Assembly: GCF_040253635.1 (NCBI RefSeq) | Contig: NZ_JBEJGX010000003.1 | Span: 62,001 to 126,000 of the forward strand | Origin: Streptomyces sp. Edi2 | Lineage (GTDB): Bacteria > Actinomycetota > Actinomycetes > Streptomycetales > Streptomycetaceae | DNA length: 64,000 bases | Direction: 5' to 3' | Part shown: positions 27,980 through 36,803 of the stretch, piece by piece | How positions within the stretch are numbered: position 1 is the first letter of the stretch | Layout: each line of letters begins with the position of its first letter | Made by a program: the position numbers and the translations under genes | The notes under the pieces: model-generated | What the model was told of the DNA's origin: nothing | Seen by the model: only the letters and a program-made list of their open reading frames with translations | Databases searched by the model: none

Positions 27980-29845
27980 GTGCATGACCTACGGAATCGA
28001 GTTCCACCCCGCCCGGTGAGCGCCCAGGAAGAGCGCAACGCGCTCACCCTCCCGCCCGCTCTGTACCACTACGCTCTGCATTTGCTGCATGAGTCTCCCG
28101 ACGGGGTCCCGCCACGGCGTGGTTTCCCCCTCCCCCAACAGCCCGAACCGGCTGAGAGCACGCTGTCCCTCGAAGAGTCGCAGGACGCCGTCCGGGACGC
28201 GCTGAACCCGCTACCGGACGACTCGGCCACCCTGCACCGCCGCTTCGCGCGGCTGGGCATCCGGGACTGCCATATGCATCTGACGCTGATCCGGTCTGCC
28301 GTCGCCGGGCTGCCCTTGCCGACCGAGCAGCGGGACGCGGCCCGGTCCCTCGGCCGGCAGCTCACGCGGACCGGCACCACCGCGCCCGCCGTCACCGCAG
28401 GTCTGGCCCTGCTCACCCGCCTCGGCACGCCCGAGGACATCCCGTATCTCTCCGTTCTCGGCCTGCTCCGGAAGTTCATCCACCCGGCTGTCGAAACCCT
28501 CGACGCCCTGGACCCCCAGAGCGCGGCCGTCGTCTGGCTCTCCTTCTACGCGCGCCCTGATGAGCTGCGGCCACTCGTCCGCGCCCTGCGGAGGGGCGAA
28601 CAGAGCGCCATCCGTGCGGAGTTGCTTGCGTTCCCTGCTGAGCCCCGGCTCCTCAACACCGCGGTCGCCCGCAGGATCGCAGAGGCGGGCCGGCTGCCCG
28701 ACTTGCTCGGCCGGCATCCCTCCGACACGGCCCTGCTCGCCCGGGCGGGCAGGCTCCTGGTCCGGACGGCGTGCTCGCGCGACGCCCCGAACGACCTCCT
28801 CGCCTACCGCGACGCGCTCGCCGTGTACGAGAGCGTCGTGACACGAGCCGGCCTCCTGCCACCCACCCTCGACAACCACGCCACCCTGCTCTCGCTCGCC
28901 CTGGACCTGAGCAGCGGCCCCGGCGTACTGCTGGACTGGCCCCCTGGACGACGTATGGCGCTGTTGGATGCACTGGGACGGCTGCTGGCCGAGCCCCGGT
29001 GGGCCTCGCTGCCGGACACCGAAGCAGACGGGGCGGGCCGGCGGCTGCGGACCGGGTGGATCCGGCGCACCGGCCGGCAACCTTTCAGGCACCCGACGAC
29101 CCCCGGCAGGTTGCGCGTCGAGGTGGTGGCCGGCGATCCCGTCGACCGGCAACCCGTCGAGACCCGCATCCTCCTCGACGGGCGTCCCGTGGTCCCGGCG
29201 CTCTTCGACAGTGGTCCCGCCCACAGCCCCGAATACCTGCTGGACGAAGGCAGGCTCCGGGCCGGCTCTGAGCCCAGCGAGGTACAGCTCGCGGAGGCAT
29301 CCTGCACCGAGGGATGCTGCGGCGCGCTCTACGTCACGATCCGACGCGACGGAGACCAGGTGGTGTGGGAGAACTGGCAGCGGCCGTCCACCATGCCGGG
29401 TTCCCGGTCACCGGCACCCGAACCGGCTGCCTACCGGTTCGACGCCGCGGCTTACGACACCGAGATCGCCCGCGCCGAGACCGACCGCTCCTGGTCCTGG
29501 CCGGCCCGCACCACGGCCCGCCTGATCAAGGCCGGACTGAGGGAACGGCCGGACCTCCTGAGCCGGTGGGACGCGAAACGGGGCTGGGTCGGCAGCGGTT
29601 TCGATGCCCCGGACACCACCGAGGTGACCTTCGCCTACGCGCCGGGGCTCGGCTCCGGCAAACCGGACGGCACTTCCCTCCGGTTCCGTTGGGTCATTCC
29701 GGACGACGGCACCCCACCTGAGGAACAGGCGGCGGCCGCCCTGAACCGGCTGACCGAGGAGGACCCGAAACCCTACGCCCAGGTGTGCGGCGGCACCCGC
29801 GAGCGCGCCGAAGAACTCGGATTCCCCTGGCCCGAAAGGGACTGA
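27980..29845 (+). CDS. Hypothetical protein (621 aa), CxxxCC motif
   Basis: I do not recognise a characterised family. The N-terminal half (about 70-340) is helical and Leu/Ala/Arg-rich, like HEAT- or TPR-type scaffolds. The C-terminal half (about 380-620) is mixed alpha/beta, with RILLDGRPVVPALFDSGPAH and a cysteine motif SCTEGCCGALYVTI (about residue 440), then VVWENWQRP and FRFRWV-like strands. No signal peptide or transmembrane helix is visible. The start is uncertain: GTG 27980 has a weak AGGCGG, while GTG 28016 would give a more usual N-terminus without a ribosome site. The Cys cluster could bind a metal; that is inference. Confidence 0.65.
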   Translation: MHDLRNRVPPRPVSAQEERNALTLPPALYHYALHLLHESPDGVPPRRGFPLPQQPEPAESTLSLEESQDAVRDALNPLPDDSATLHRRFARLGIRDCHMHLTLIRSAVAGLPLPTEQRDAARSLGRQLTRTGTTAPAVTAGLALLTRLGTPEDIPYLSVLGLLRKFIHPAVETLDALDPQSAAVVWLSFYARPDELRPLVRALRRGEQSAIRAELLAFPAEPRLLNTAVARRIAEAGRLPDLLGRHPSDTALLARAGRLLVRTACSRDAPNDLLAYRDALAVYESVVTRAGLLPPTLDNHATLLSLALDLSSGPGVLLDWPPGRRMALLDALGRLLAEPRWASLPDTEADGAGRRLRTGWIRRTGRQPFRHPTTPGRLRVEVVAGDPVDRQPVETRILLDGRPVVPALFDSGPAHSPEYLLDEGRLRAGSEPSEVQLAEASCTEGCCGALYVTIRRDGDQVVWENWQRPSTMPGSRSPAPEPAAYRFDAAAYDTEIARAETDRSWSWPARTTARLIKAGLRERPDLLSRWDAKRGWVGSGFDAPDTTEVTFAYAPGLGSGKPDGTSLRFRWVIPDDGTPPEEQAAAALNRLTEEDPKPYAQVCGGTRERAEELGFPWPERD

Positions 29846-29912
29846 GCCGTCGGGCCGCAACCGCCCTCGGATCCAGCGGCACACACGGCTGCGTTGTGGA
29901 ACCGCAGGCGCC

Positions 29913-29938
29913 CCTTGGCCGACTGCCACCGGCCAAGG
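29913..29938. terminator. Hairpin between convergent genes
   Basis: CCTTGGCCG and CGGCCAAGG pair around an 8-base loop in the 146-bp gap between the 621-residue gene and the converging SDR remnant. It suits a bidirectional terminator. Confidence 0.6.
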
Positions 29939-29991
29939 TGCCTTGCGGCTTGGGCAGTCGACGTGCATGACCGTAGGACTGCGGGCGAAGG

Positions 29992-30719
29992 TCACCAGGC
30001 CGACGGCCCCGGTCGGCCGTTCCCGTCGGCCTGCTCGGCGACGAGGGTGCGGAACGCCTCCGGGTCGCTGATGATCTCTTCCACGCGGTCCCGCTGCCGA
30101 TACAGGTTGTAGTAGCGGGTGCCGATGACATCAGGGTCCGTCACCTTGTCGCCGGGAACGATGCTGGAGGCGATCGTCACGGTTGCCGCGTGGATTCCCT
30201 GGGGGCGCAGTTCGGCGTACAGGGCGTGTGCCCAGTTGCGCAAGCCCGCCATCGCCAGCCCCACGTTGGCCAGGAACGGCGCGGCGATGGTGGCGGACAC
30301 ACCGGTGGTCAGCAGCAGCGTCCCCTCGCCGCGGGCGCGCATCTGCGGCAACACCTGACCCACGGCCATCACCGCACCCAGCAGGTGCAACTCGATCTGC
30401 GCCACGGCGGACGCGACCCTGGTCTCGCCGGCACCGGTAATCGGCCCGGTCGGGCTGGGACTGTACTCCAGCACGCCGACCGGTCCAAGAGTCTCCCCCG
30501 TCCTCATGATTGCCGAGGCCAACGCGTCACGGTCACGGGATCCGCTGGAAACGCCGCAGCGATGACGCCCAGCTCGGTCAGCTCACCGACCAGAGCGTCC
30601 AGGGTGTCCTTGCTCCGGGCGATCAGCCCTACTCGGAAGCCGTGACGGCCGAAGGCCCTGGCCACACCCATCCCCAGCCCCGGTCCTGCACCGACAACAA
30701 CAAGCGTCTTCGCCGCCAC
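29992..30719 (-). pseudogene. Frameshifted short-chain dehydrogenase/reductase
   Basis: The gene starts at GTG 30719 (GGAGAGG upstream) and encodes KTLVVVGAGPGLGMGVARAF, an SDR Rossmann motif. That frame runs into an early stop near 30504. The rest of an SDR continues in another frame (DALASAIMRTGETLGPVGVLEY, then LLTTGVSATIAAPFLANVGL, then an ALYAELRPQGIHAATVTI segment) to 29992. The break falls near 30525-30540. Together the two frames make one SDR of about 240 residues. The usual YxxxK catalytic pair is not seen where expected, so it belongs to an atypical branch. It is divergent from an HxlR regulator, which often controls such oxidoreductases. A sequencing error could also explain the shift. 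Confidence 0.75.
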
Positions 30720-30808
30720 GACATCATCCTCTCCGGCCCGCAGCGGTCGCACCACGTACGTTCGCGACTCACCACCAGGCAGTTACTGTTTGTGCGTAGC
30801 AGCATGGT

Positions 30809-30832
30809 TTGTCACTGGACCGGTGGTGACAA
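30809..30832. promoter_or_regulatory. Perfect dyad in SDR/HxlR divergent gap
   Basis: TTGTCAC (30809-30815) and GTGACAA (30826-30832) are separated by 10 bases, 40 bases upstream of the HxlR start. This is a good candidate for the HxlR dimer operator. Confidence 0.55.
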
Positions 30833-30872
30833 GACGGCACATTGATGTCGGTGTCGCACATGGAGGTAACCC

Positions 30873-31319
30873 TTGACGTCCCGCAGGAGCACCTCGCCGA
30901 CCGGCCGGCACGCGCCGGATCAACCGCAGCCTGACGATGAACCGGCCGGTGAGCCGAGTGAAGAGGTCTGCCGACAGGTGTTGCGCATCCTCGCCCTGAT
31001 CGGCGACAAGTGGAGCATCCTGGTCATCGGGCAACTCCGAGACCAGACTCTGCGCTTCAGCCAACTCCACCGCGCGGTAACGGGCATCTCACAGCGCATG
31101 CTCACCTTGACCCTGCGGCAGCTCGAACGCGACGGACTCCTCACCCGCACCGTGCACCCAAGCGTTCCCCCACGCGTCGACTATGCGCTCACCCAGCTCG
31201 GTTCGACACTGCTGGACTCCATGGTGGCCCTGGGCGAATGGGCCACCACGCACCGGCAGGAAATCAACGACAACCGTCGCCGCTACGATGCCGCCGTCTC
31301 ACCACGATCACAGCCCTGA
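30873..31319 (+). CDS. HxlR-family transcriptional regulator
   Basis: A 148-residue winged-helix regulator. After an acidic and Pro-rich N-terminus of about 30 residues it has CRQVLRILALIGDKWSILVI, LRFSQLHRAVTGISQRMLT, LRQLERDGLLTRTVHPSVPP and VDYALTQLGSTLLDSMVAL, the full HxlR signature. Members sense reactive aldehydes, quinones or redox stress, often through a Cys; here one Cys precedes the first helix (EEVCRQVL), the usual sensor position. The start is TTG 30873 with GGAGGT 9 bases before it. It is divergent from the broken SDR gene. Confidence 0.88.
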   Translation: MTSRRSTSPTGRHAPDQPQPDDEPAGEPSEEVCRQVLRILALIGDKWSILVIGQLRDQTLRFSQLHRAVTGISQRMLTLTLRQLERDGLLTRTVHPSVPPRVDYALTQLGSTLLDSMVALGEWATTHRQEINDNRRRYDAAVSPRSQP

Positions 31320-31521
31320 TGTCCCACTCACACCGTCCACGGAATGGGCAGTCCTCAACGGTGGGCGCGGGGTTGTACATGCGGGCGACGACTTCGACGG
31401 CGCAGCGAGACCGGTATCACTGCCCCGCCGCCAGCAGCCGTGGAGGACTTGCCGCCTGGTGGAGGTGGCACAGGGGATGAGGTCCTGGGCCGCTCGCGGG
31501 GGGGTGCCTCTATGTCTTCCG

Positions 31522-31656
31522 TCAAGGCTGAGCGGGGCATGTGGGGGCGGTTTGCGGGGTGCGGGGTTCGTAGAAGGTGCCGTCGCGGAGCATGCGAACA
31601 GGACGCTGATGCGTTGGCGGGCGAGGCGGAGGAGGGCTTGGGTGGCTTTATCGAGC
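31522..31656 (-). pseudogene. Remnant of an IS110-type transposase C-terminus
   Basis: The minus strand encodes KATQALLRLARQRISVLFA. After a one-base slip it continues MLRDGTFYEPRTPQTAPT to a stop at 31522-31524. This is the usual end of IS110-family transposases. The rest is missing upstream, where an ISL3 element begins at about 31728. The 200 bases before it (31320-31521) show no gene. Confidence 0.6.
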
Positions 31657-31727
31657 AGTAGTGACGTCACTTGTCGATGGGTTCGGGAGGCACCCTGAAC
31701 GACGGTCGGGTGATGTTGATGCGTTTG

Positions 31728-33489
31728 GGTTCTGGATCAATTTCTGTGGAGCGCACACTCTGCGTGGCTGTTGATCTTGATATTGGCTCGGCGGAGGTCG
31801 CCCGAAAACAGCCGTCTGCGATCACGACTTGGCTGACAGTGCTGGGCCGTGAACGAGGTCATGCTCCGTCTGGACGAGTTGCTGTTCCTGTCGGCTCCGG
31901 AGGTTGCCGTGGTGTCGGCGGAAGACGACGGCGAGGTGATCCGTATGGGGATCAGATGCCGGGCAGCCGGCGCCCTGTGTCCGGGCTGTGGAGCCTGGTC
32001 GATCCGAGTGCACGGCTCCTACCTGCGGTTCCCTTCCGATCTGCCCAGCGCGGGACGGCGCGTGGTGCTGTCTCTGCATGTCCGGCGGTCCGTCTGCACG
32101 ACTACTTCGTGCAAACGGCGGACGTTCGCCGAACAGATCCCGGGGCTAACCCGCCGATACAGCCGGTGGACCGAACGGCTGCGGTCGGCACTGGCCGAGA
32201 TCGGTCTCGCGCTCGCTGGCCGAGCCGGCGCCCGCATCGCAGAGGTCTTCGGTTCTCGGTCAGCCGCGACACCGTGCTGCGGCTGGTCGACGCTCTCCCA
32301 GAGCCACAGCCACGGACTCCGCGGGTAGTTGGCGTCGACGAATACGCGATGCGCAAGGGCCGGGTCTACGGAACCGTGCTGGTCGACGTCGAGACCGGCA
32401 GACCAGTGGATCTGTTGCCTGACCGCGAATCGGCAACGCTCGCAGCCTGGCTCAGCGAACGTCCAGGGATCGAAGTGATCTGTCGCGACCGTGCCCCGTT
32501 CTTTGCCGAAGGCGCCCGAGCCGGGGCGCCGACGGCCCTCCAGGTCGCCGACCGCTTTCACCTCTGGCACAACCTCGGCGAGGCCGCCGAGCGATGCGTA
32601 TCGCGGCATCGGGCCTGCCTGCGGGCACCGTTCACCCTGCCGCGTCAGGAGCCCGCCAAGGTTCCTCAGGCGGCCGATGGATCGACCGCGTCACCGTGGC
32701 CAACAGGGCACCGGTTCGCCGACCGCACCCGCGAGAAACACGCAATCGTCCACGCGCTGCTGGCCAAGGGCTACAGCAGGCGGGCCATCGGCCGCCAGCT
32801 CCACATGACTCACCGGACGGTCAAACGCCTCGCCGACGCCGCAGCCCCGGAAGATCTCTTTCAAGGCCAATGGCAGAACCGGCCCACGAAGCTCGACGAC
32901 TTCAAGCCTACCTGCACGAACGTTGGGCCGAGGGCTGCACGAACGCGTGGACCCTCTGGGAGGAGTCAAGGCTCACGGATTCGCCAGCGGATACGGAACC
33001 GTGCGCGCTTACCTCCGCCCCTTCCGCGAATCCGCGCCGACAGGCGCTCGCCCACCAACTCCTCGGACGGTCACCAGGTGGATCCTGACCCACCCCGATG
33101 CTCTCCAGGAGAATGACCGGCTCAAACTCAAGTCCATTCTGGTGCACTGCCCGGAACTGGACGCCCTGACCAGGCACATCCGTGCCTTCGCGCAGATTCT
33201 CACCCAGCTCCAGGGTGACCGACTCCTTGAATGGATCACGGCAGTCCGAGCTGACGACTTACCGAGCATGCACACCTTCGTCAACGGCCTCGAACGTGAT
33301 CTCGACGCTGTCATTGCGGGCCTCACGCTGCCCTGGAACTCGGGAATCGTCGAAGGTCATGTCAACCGCATCAAAATGATCAAACGTCAAATGTATGGCC
33401 GAGCCGGCTTCGCACTGCTACGGAAACGCGTTCTCCTCGCCTGAAACCAGGCACGGAGCACGACCGACCACAGCAGGTGAGCCAGAACC
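31728..33489 (+). mobile_element. ISL3-family insertion sequence, decayed
   Basis: A broken ISL3 transposase is flanked by an imperfect inverted repeat. The left end at 31728-31749 begins GGTTCTGG and ends CTGTGG. The right end at 33468-33489 begins CCACAG and ends CCAGAACC; 18 of 22 positions match. No clear 8-bp target duplication is seen, so the exact outer ends are uncertain. Confidence 0.65.
31849..33444 (+). pseudogene. ISL3 transposase with three frameshifts
   Basis: Starting at GTG 31849, the N-terminal zinc-binding part is clear (CPGCGAWSIRVHGSY, TTTSCKRRTF). The frame changes near 32260, where SVSRDTVLRLVDALPEP and the catalytic region VGVDEYAMRKGRVYGTVLVD continue. It changes again near 32909 (YLHERWAEGCTNAWTLWEE in a third frame) and near 32964 (KAHGFASGYGTVRAYLR). 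The last frame ends with SGIVEGHVNRIKMIKRQMYG, the family's terminal motif. Each break looks like a one-base indel. The enzyme is therefore inactive unless the sequence has errors. Confidence 0.82.
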
Positions 33490-33640
33490 AACTCGGGAAC
33501 GTACTGTCCCCGGCGGCCAGGTACCTCCTGAACCGCTGTCGAAGTGCTGTCCCACGGCTGGTGAACAAAGCCAGCCTCCCCACAATTGCGCTCTCGAAAA
33601 TAAGTTGCCCGGACAGCCGCGATCCCGTCAAGATCTGCCC

Positions 33641-33745
33641 ATGACCACGACTATCGACTTTCTGCCGCTGACATCCACCGTCCGATCGGTGCGAGTGCAG
33701 CAGCAGCTGGACCGACTGCGAAGGCCGACGCTCGCGCACTCGTGA
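33641..33745 (+). CDS. Short upstream ORF (34 aa) coupled to LysE gene
   Basis: ATG 33641 opens a 34-codon frame beginning MTTTIDFLPLTSTVRSVRVQ. It ends in TGA overlapping the GTG start of the LysE-type exporter (GTGA). The frame begins soon after an AT-richer stretch that could be a promoter, and there is no ribosome site, so the transcript may be leaderless. It may be a coupling or leader peptide, or the displaced N-terminus of the exporter gene after an indel. No family is recognised. Confidence 0.45.
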   Translation: MTTTIDFLPLTSTVRSVRVQQQLDRLRRPTLAHS

Positions 33746-34374
33746 TCGCCACCCTGGTCGCGGGCATCCTCGCTGGCTACGGCATCGCCGTGCCGGTGGG
33801 ACCGGTGGCGACATATCTCGTCGCCCTGACAGCCCGGACCTCTCTGAAGATCGGCGCTTGTGCCGCACTGGGTGTCGCAACCGCCGACGGCCTCTACGCA
33901 CTGATCGCCGTACTCGGAGGCTCCGCGCTCATCCCTGCAATCGAAACGATCACGGTTCCCCTGCGATGGGTCTCGGCCTTGGCGCTCATCGCGCTGGCGG
34001 CCCGCAGCGGCGTCACGGCGATCAGCCAGTACCGCACTCGGCAGACGACAAACCGGGCTGACGAGATCCCCCTCAACCCTGCACGGGCCTACATGGGGAT
34101 GCTGGGGATCACGATGATGAACCCCATGACCGTGATCTACTTCGCGGCGCTCGTGCTCGGCAGTCAGTTCACAGCGGCTCCAGACCACCTCGAACAGGCC
34201 GTGTTCGTCTTCGCGGCCTTCGCAGCATCCGCCAGCTGGCAGCTGCTTCTCGCAGGCGGCGGAGCACTGCTCGGCCGGACTTTGACCAGCAGTCGAGGGC
34301 GGCTCGTCACCGCCATAGCCTCCAGCGCCCTGATCGCCGTACTCGCCGCTCACCTGCTCATCTCAGCGCCATGA
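33742..34374 (+). CDS. LysE/RhtB-family exporter
   Basis: A 210-residue membrane protein with six predicted helices and the LysE/RhtB hallmarks: GYGIAVPVGPVATYLVALTA at the N-terminus (the conserved PGP-like turn is PVGPV), ALGVATADGLYALIAVLGG, and MLGITMMNPMTVIYFAALVL. It should export amino acids or related small molecules by proton antiport. GTG 33742 overlaps the stop of a 34-codon ORF, so its translation is probably coupled to it. It sits between a decayed ISL3 element and a GNAT gene. Confidence 0.85.
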   Translation: MIATLVAGILAGYGIAVPVGPVATYLVALTARTSLKIGACAALGVATADGLYALIAVLGGSALIPAIETITVPLRWVSALALIALAARSGVTAISQYRTRQTTNRADEIPLNPARAYMGMLGITMMNPMTVIYFAALVLGSQFTAAPDHLEQAVFVFAAFAASASWQLLLAGGGALLGRTLTSSRGRLVTAIASSALIAVLAAHLLISAP

Positions 34375-34437
34375 CAAGGTCAGGCCGTCCACCGGGTGTT
34401 CGCCTCCTGCGGGCAGACCGGTCAAGGCAGGCTGAAC

Positions 34438-35223
34438 TCAGGGCGACCAGACATACGGTGTCGTCGTGGTGACCGCGTGTAGGCCGAGGCGGGTGAGGAT
34501 CGGGGCGCTGTCGGCTGACGCGTCGACGTAGACGTAGGGGACCTCGCGGGCAGCAGCGAGCTGGGCTCGGTGGGCGACCATGGCCCGGTAGATGCCCTGC
34601 CCGCGCCATTCCTCAAGCGTGGAGCCGCCCCAGAGGCCCCCGAAGTCGACGCCGTCCTTGAACACCAGCCAGGCGGCGCAGACGACTTCGGTGCGTGCCT
34701 CAGCGACGAGGACGATGGTGTTCTCTGGGGCGTTCTCGATCCGCGCGGTCAGGTCGTCGGCGAGCCAACTCCAGTCCTCGCCCCAGACGATGCTCTCCAT
34801 ATCGGCGATGCGCTGGAGGTCTGATCTGGCGGTGACACGGCGGAGGGTCACGCCGTCGGGCAGGACGGGGTCGGCGGCAAGGTCTGCGGACTGCCCGATG
34901 AGCACGGTCTCGCTGTCCTCGGCGACGAAGCCGGCCGCCATGAGTCGGTCGGTGAGGTCAGCGGGAAGATCATGGGCGCGCGTCTTCCATTCGACCGCCT
35001 CACCACGGGCAGCGTAGAAGTCACGCTGCCGCGCTATGAGCGCGTCGAGCTCTGCCCCGCACACACCGAGGTCACGTGGGCCCGTGACGAAGCCACGGCG
35101 CCAACCCACGACACGGGTCAATGGGCCGTCCTTCTCGATGCGAGCGTTGCCGCCAGGCGGGGTGACACCACGGAGTTGGGCATCATACGCGGTGCGGAGC
35201 TCGTTGATCAGAATGTCCTTCAC
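34438..35223 (-). CDS. GNAT-family N-acetyltransferase
   Basis: A 261-residue protein. The N-terminal half has MKDILINELRTAYDAQLRG and VVGWRRGFVTGPRDLG, a helical partner domain. The GNAT fold occupies about 125-255, with VTLRRVTARSDLQRI, the acetyl-CoA loop WRGQGIYRAMVAHRAQLA, and a C-terminal VYVDASADSAPILTRLGL. The (Q/R)xxGx(G/A) loop is conserved as RGQGIY. The acceptor is unknown. The start is GTG 35223 with a weak ribosome site. It converges with the LysE gene. Confidence 0.82.
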   Translation of the reverse strand: MKDILINELRTAYDAQLRGVTPPGGNARIEKDGPLTRVVGWRRGFVTGPRDLGVCGAELDALIARQRDFYAARGEAVEWKTRAHDLPADLTDRLMAAGFVAEDSETVLIGQSADLAADPVLPDGVTLRRVTARSDLQRIADMESIVWGEDWSWLADDLTARIENAPENTIVLVAEARTEVVCAAWLVFKDGVDFGGLWGGSTLEEWRGQGIYRAMVAHRAQLAAAREVPYVYVDASADSAPILTRLGLHAVTTTTPYVWSP

Positions 35224-35350
35224 TGGAACACCGTACGGACCAGGTCAAGTGATTAAACGCCGGTCGGACCCGCGCGAACATCAAGGGCTGCACTCTCTCG
35301 CCCGGCCACCGGAGATCAGAAACAGGTACTGGCCTCTGCCGCCACCTGCC

Positions 35351-35387
35351 CCGATGGCCAGCCGCCCTTCGGGCGGCTGGCCATCGG
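35351..35387. terminator. 17-bp perfect stem terminator
   Basis: CCGATGGCCAGCCGCCC pairs perfectly with its complement at 35371-35387 around a TTC loop (or a C-UUCG-G tetraloop). It lies downstream of the minus-strand IS110 transposase and upstream of the GNAT gene, so it should insulate the GNAT gene from readthrough. Confidence 0.75.
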
Positions 35388-35443
35388 CACGCTCGCATCC
35401 ACGCAGCGCCGTCATTTCTCATCCACATTCCAGAGCCGGTTGA

Positions 35444-36613
35444 TCACCAACTGCCTCCTAAAACAGTCGACAAACGCTGTCCTCGGAGATCAACGAAGCC
35501 AGCTTGGGTGTGGGTCTTCCCGCGGGCCCGGCAGCGGTCGTAGTAGGTGCGGGAGGCGGCGTCGGCGTTCATGCAGGCGAAGGCGGAGAGGAACATGGTG
35601 CGTTTGAGCTGCCGGTTTCCGCCTCTGGGGGCGTGTTCGCCGTGGATGGAGGTGCCGGACGATTTGGTTGTCGGAGCGAGTCCGGCGTAGGAGGCGAGGT
35701 GGGCGGCGGTGGGGAAGCTGGTGCCGTCGCCGACGGTGGCCAGCAGGACAGCGGCGGTCCTGACTCCGACTCCCGGCATCGAAGACAGGACCGGGGAAAG
35801 AGGGTGGGCCTCCAGCAGGGCGGCGATCTGCGCTTCCAGGGCCCGGCGCCGGCCGTGGACGGCGGCGAGGGAGGCGGCCAGGGACGGCACGACGATGTCG
35901 AGGGTGCCGGTGCCGGGCACGATGACGGTCTGTTCGTCGAGTGCGTCGAAGACGTCGTCGATCAGCCGGGTGGCCATACGCGGGACTTTGGGGCGGATCA
36001 CCTCGATGAGTCTGCGGCGGCCTGCTTTGCGCAGTGCGAACGGGGAGCCGTGGCGTTCGAGGAGCCAGGTGACGGCTTGGTGGTCGAGGCGGGGTCCCAG
36101 GACGCGTTCCAGCGACGGGTGGAACTGGGTGAGCAGGCCGCGTATCCGGTTGCTGGTGCGGGTTGCCTCGGCAGCCAGGTCCTGGTCGAAGCCGACGAGC
36201 ACGGTCAGCTCGGCGGTGATCTCGTCGGTGAGTTCCAGCGAGCGCAGGGTGTGGGGCATCGTGCGGGCCGCGTCCGCGATCACCGCCGCGTCCTTCGCGT
36301 CGGTCTTGGCCTCGCCGGGATACAGGTCGGCGATCCGGCGCATGGCGAGTCCGGGCAGGTAGGCGACCTTGCAGCCCGCGTCGCGGGCGACGGTCAGCGG
36401 GAGGGCGCCGATGGAGGCCGGCTGGTCCACGATCACCAGCACGGTGCCGAATTTCGCGATCAGTCTGTCGAAGACGGCCCGCAGTTTCGGTTCGCTGTTG
36501 GGCATGGGCTTGTCGAAGACCTTCTTGCCGGCCGGGGTGAGCCCGTGGCCGTGGTGGGTGGTCTTGCCGACGTCCATGCCGAGGAAGACGCCTACGTTGT
36601 CGGTGTCGAACAT
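35444..36613 (-). CDS. IS110-family transposase (DEDD), unusual C-terminus
   Basis: A 389-residue recombinase. The RuvC-like DEDD residues are in FLGMDVGKTTHH, VIVDQPASIGAL and TDAKDAAVIADAART. The C-terminal Tnp20 domain has MPGVGVRTAAVLLATVG and SYAGLAPTTKSSGTSIHGEH with the candidate catalytic Ser. ATG 36613 has GGAAGGG 4 bases before it. IS110 enzymes normally end in a segment like LARQRxxVLFAMLRDG. Here the frame turns after GKTHTQA into GFVDLRGQRLSTVLGGSW, suggesting indels or truncation at the 3' end. IS110 proteins are guided by an RNA from the element's non-coding end; see 36614-36803. Confidence 0.85.
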   Translation of the reverse strand: MFDTDNVGVFLGMDVGKTTHHGHGLTPAGKKVFDKPMPNSEPKLRAVFDRLIAKFGTVLVIVDQPASIGALPLTVARDAGCKVAYLPGLAMRRIADLYPGEAKTDAKDAAVIADAARTMPHTLRSLELTDEITAELTVLVGFDQDLAAEATRTSNRIRGLLTQFHPSLERVLGPRLDHQAVTWLLERHGSPFALRKAGRRRLIEVIRPKVPRMATRLIDDVFDALDEQTVIVPGTGTLDIVVPSLAASLAAVHGRRRALEAQIAALLEAHPLSPVLSSMPGVGVRTAAVLLATVGDGTSFPTAAHLASYAGLAPTTKSSGTSIHGEHAPRGGNRQLKRTMFLSAFACMNADAASRTYYDRCRARGKTHTQAGFVDLRGQRLSTVLGGSW

Positions 36614-36803
36614 CGCACCCTTCCGGGGAAGTTGACCGTTCCGGCCTTGGAGCCGGTGTCGTACGCGCGCATCCACGTTATGCAGACCTGCCGCCCGCGA
36701 GCTGCCTGGCATTGCGCCGGGCCGGGCGGTGGCCGGACCTCTCATCAGCGTCTCCGACGGCACCTTCCGAGCCCGGTGACACCACCCCCCAGGTCATGCC
36801 TTC
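36614..36803 (-). other. IS110 5' non-coding end, candidate bridge-RNA locus
   Basis: The 190 bases upstream of the IS110 transposase hold no ORF of their own but several short hairpins, such as CCGGC-CTTGGA-GCCGG close to the start codon. In IS110 elements of this arrangement a structured guide (bridge) RNA comes from the non-coding end next to the recombinase. I cannot fold it here. An IS4 element begins at 36804, so the locus may be cut off or separated from its promoter. Confidence 0.3.
36794..36803. repeat. IS4 target-site duplication, left copy
   Basis: TCATGCCTTC immediately left of the IS4 inverted repeat, identical to 38203-38212. Confidence 0.9.

Noticed and set aside
27984..28019. 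Eleven-codon frame MTYGIEFHPAR resembling the start of RelE/ParE-type toxins
   Set aside because: It stops at once and no continuation in other frames looks like a toxin; too short to support.
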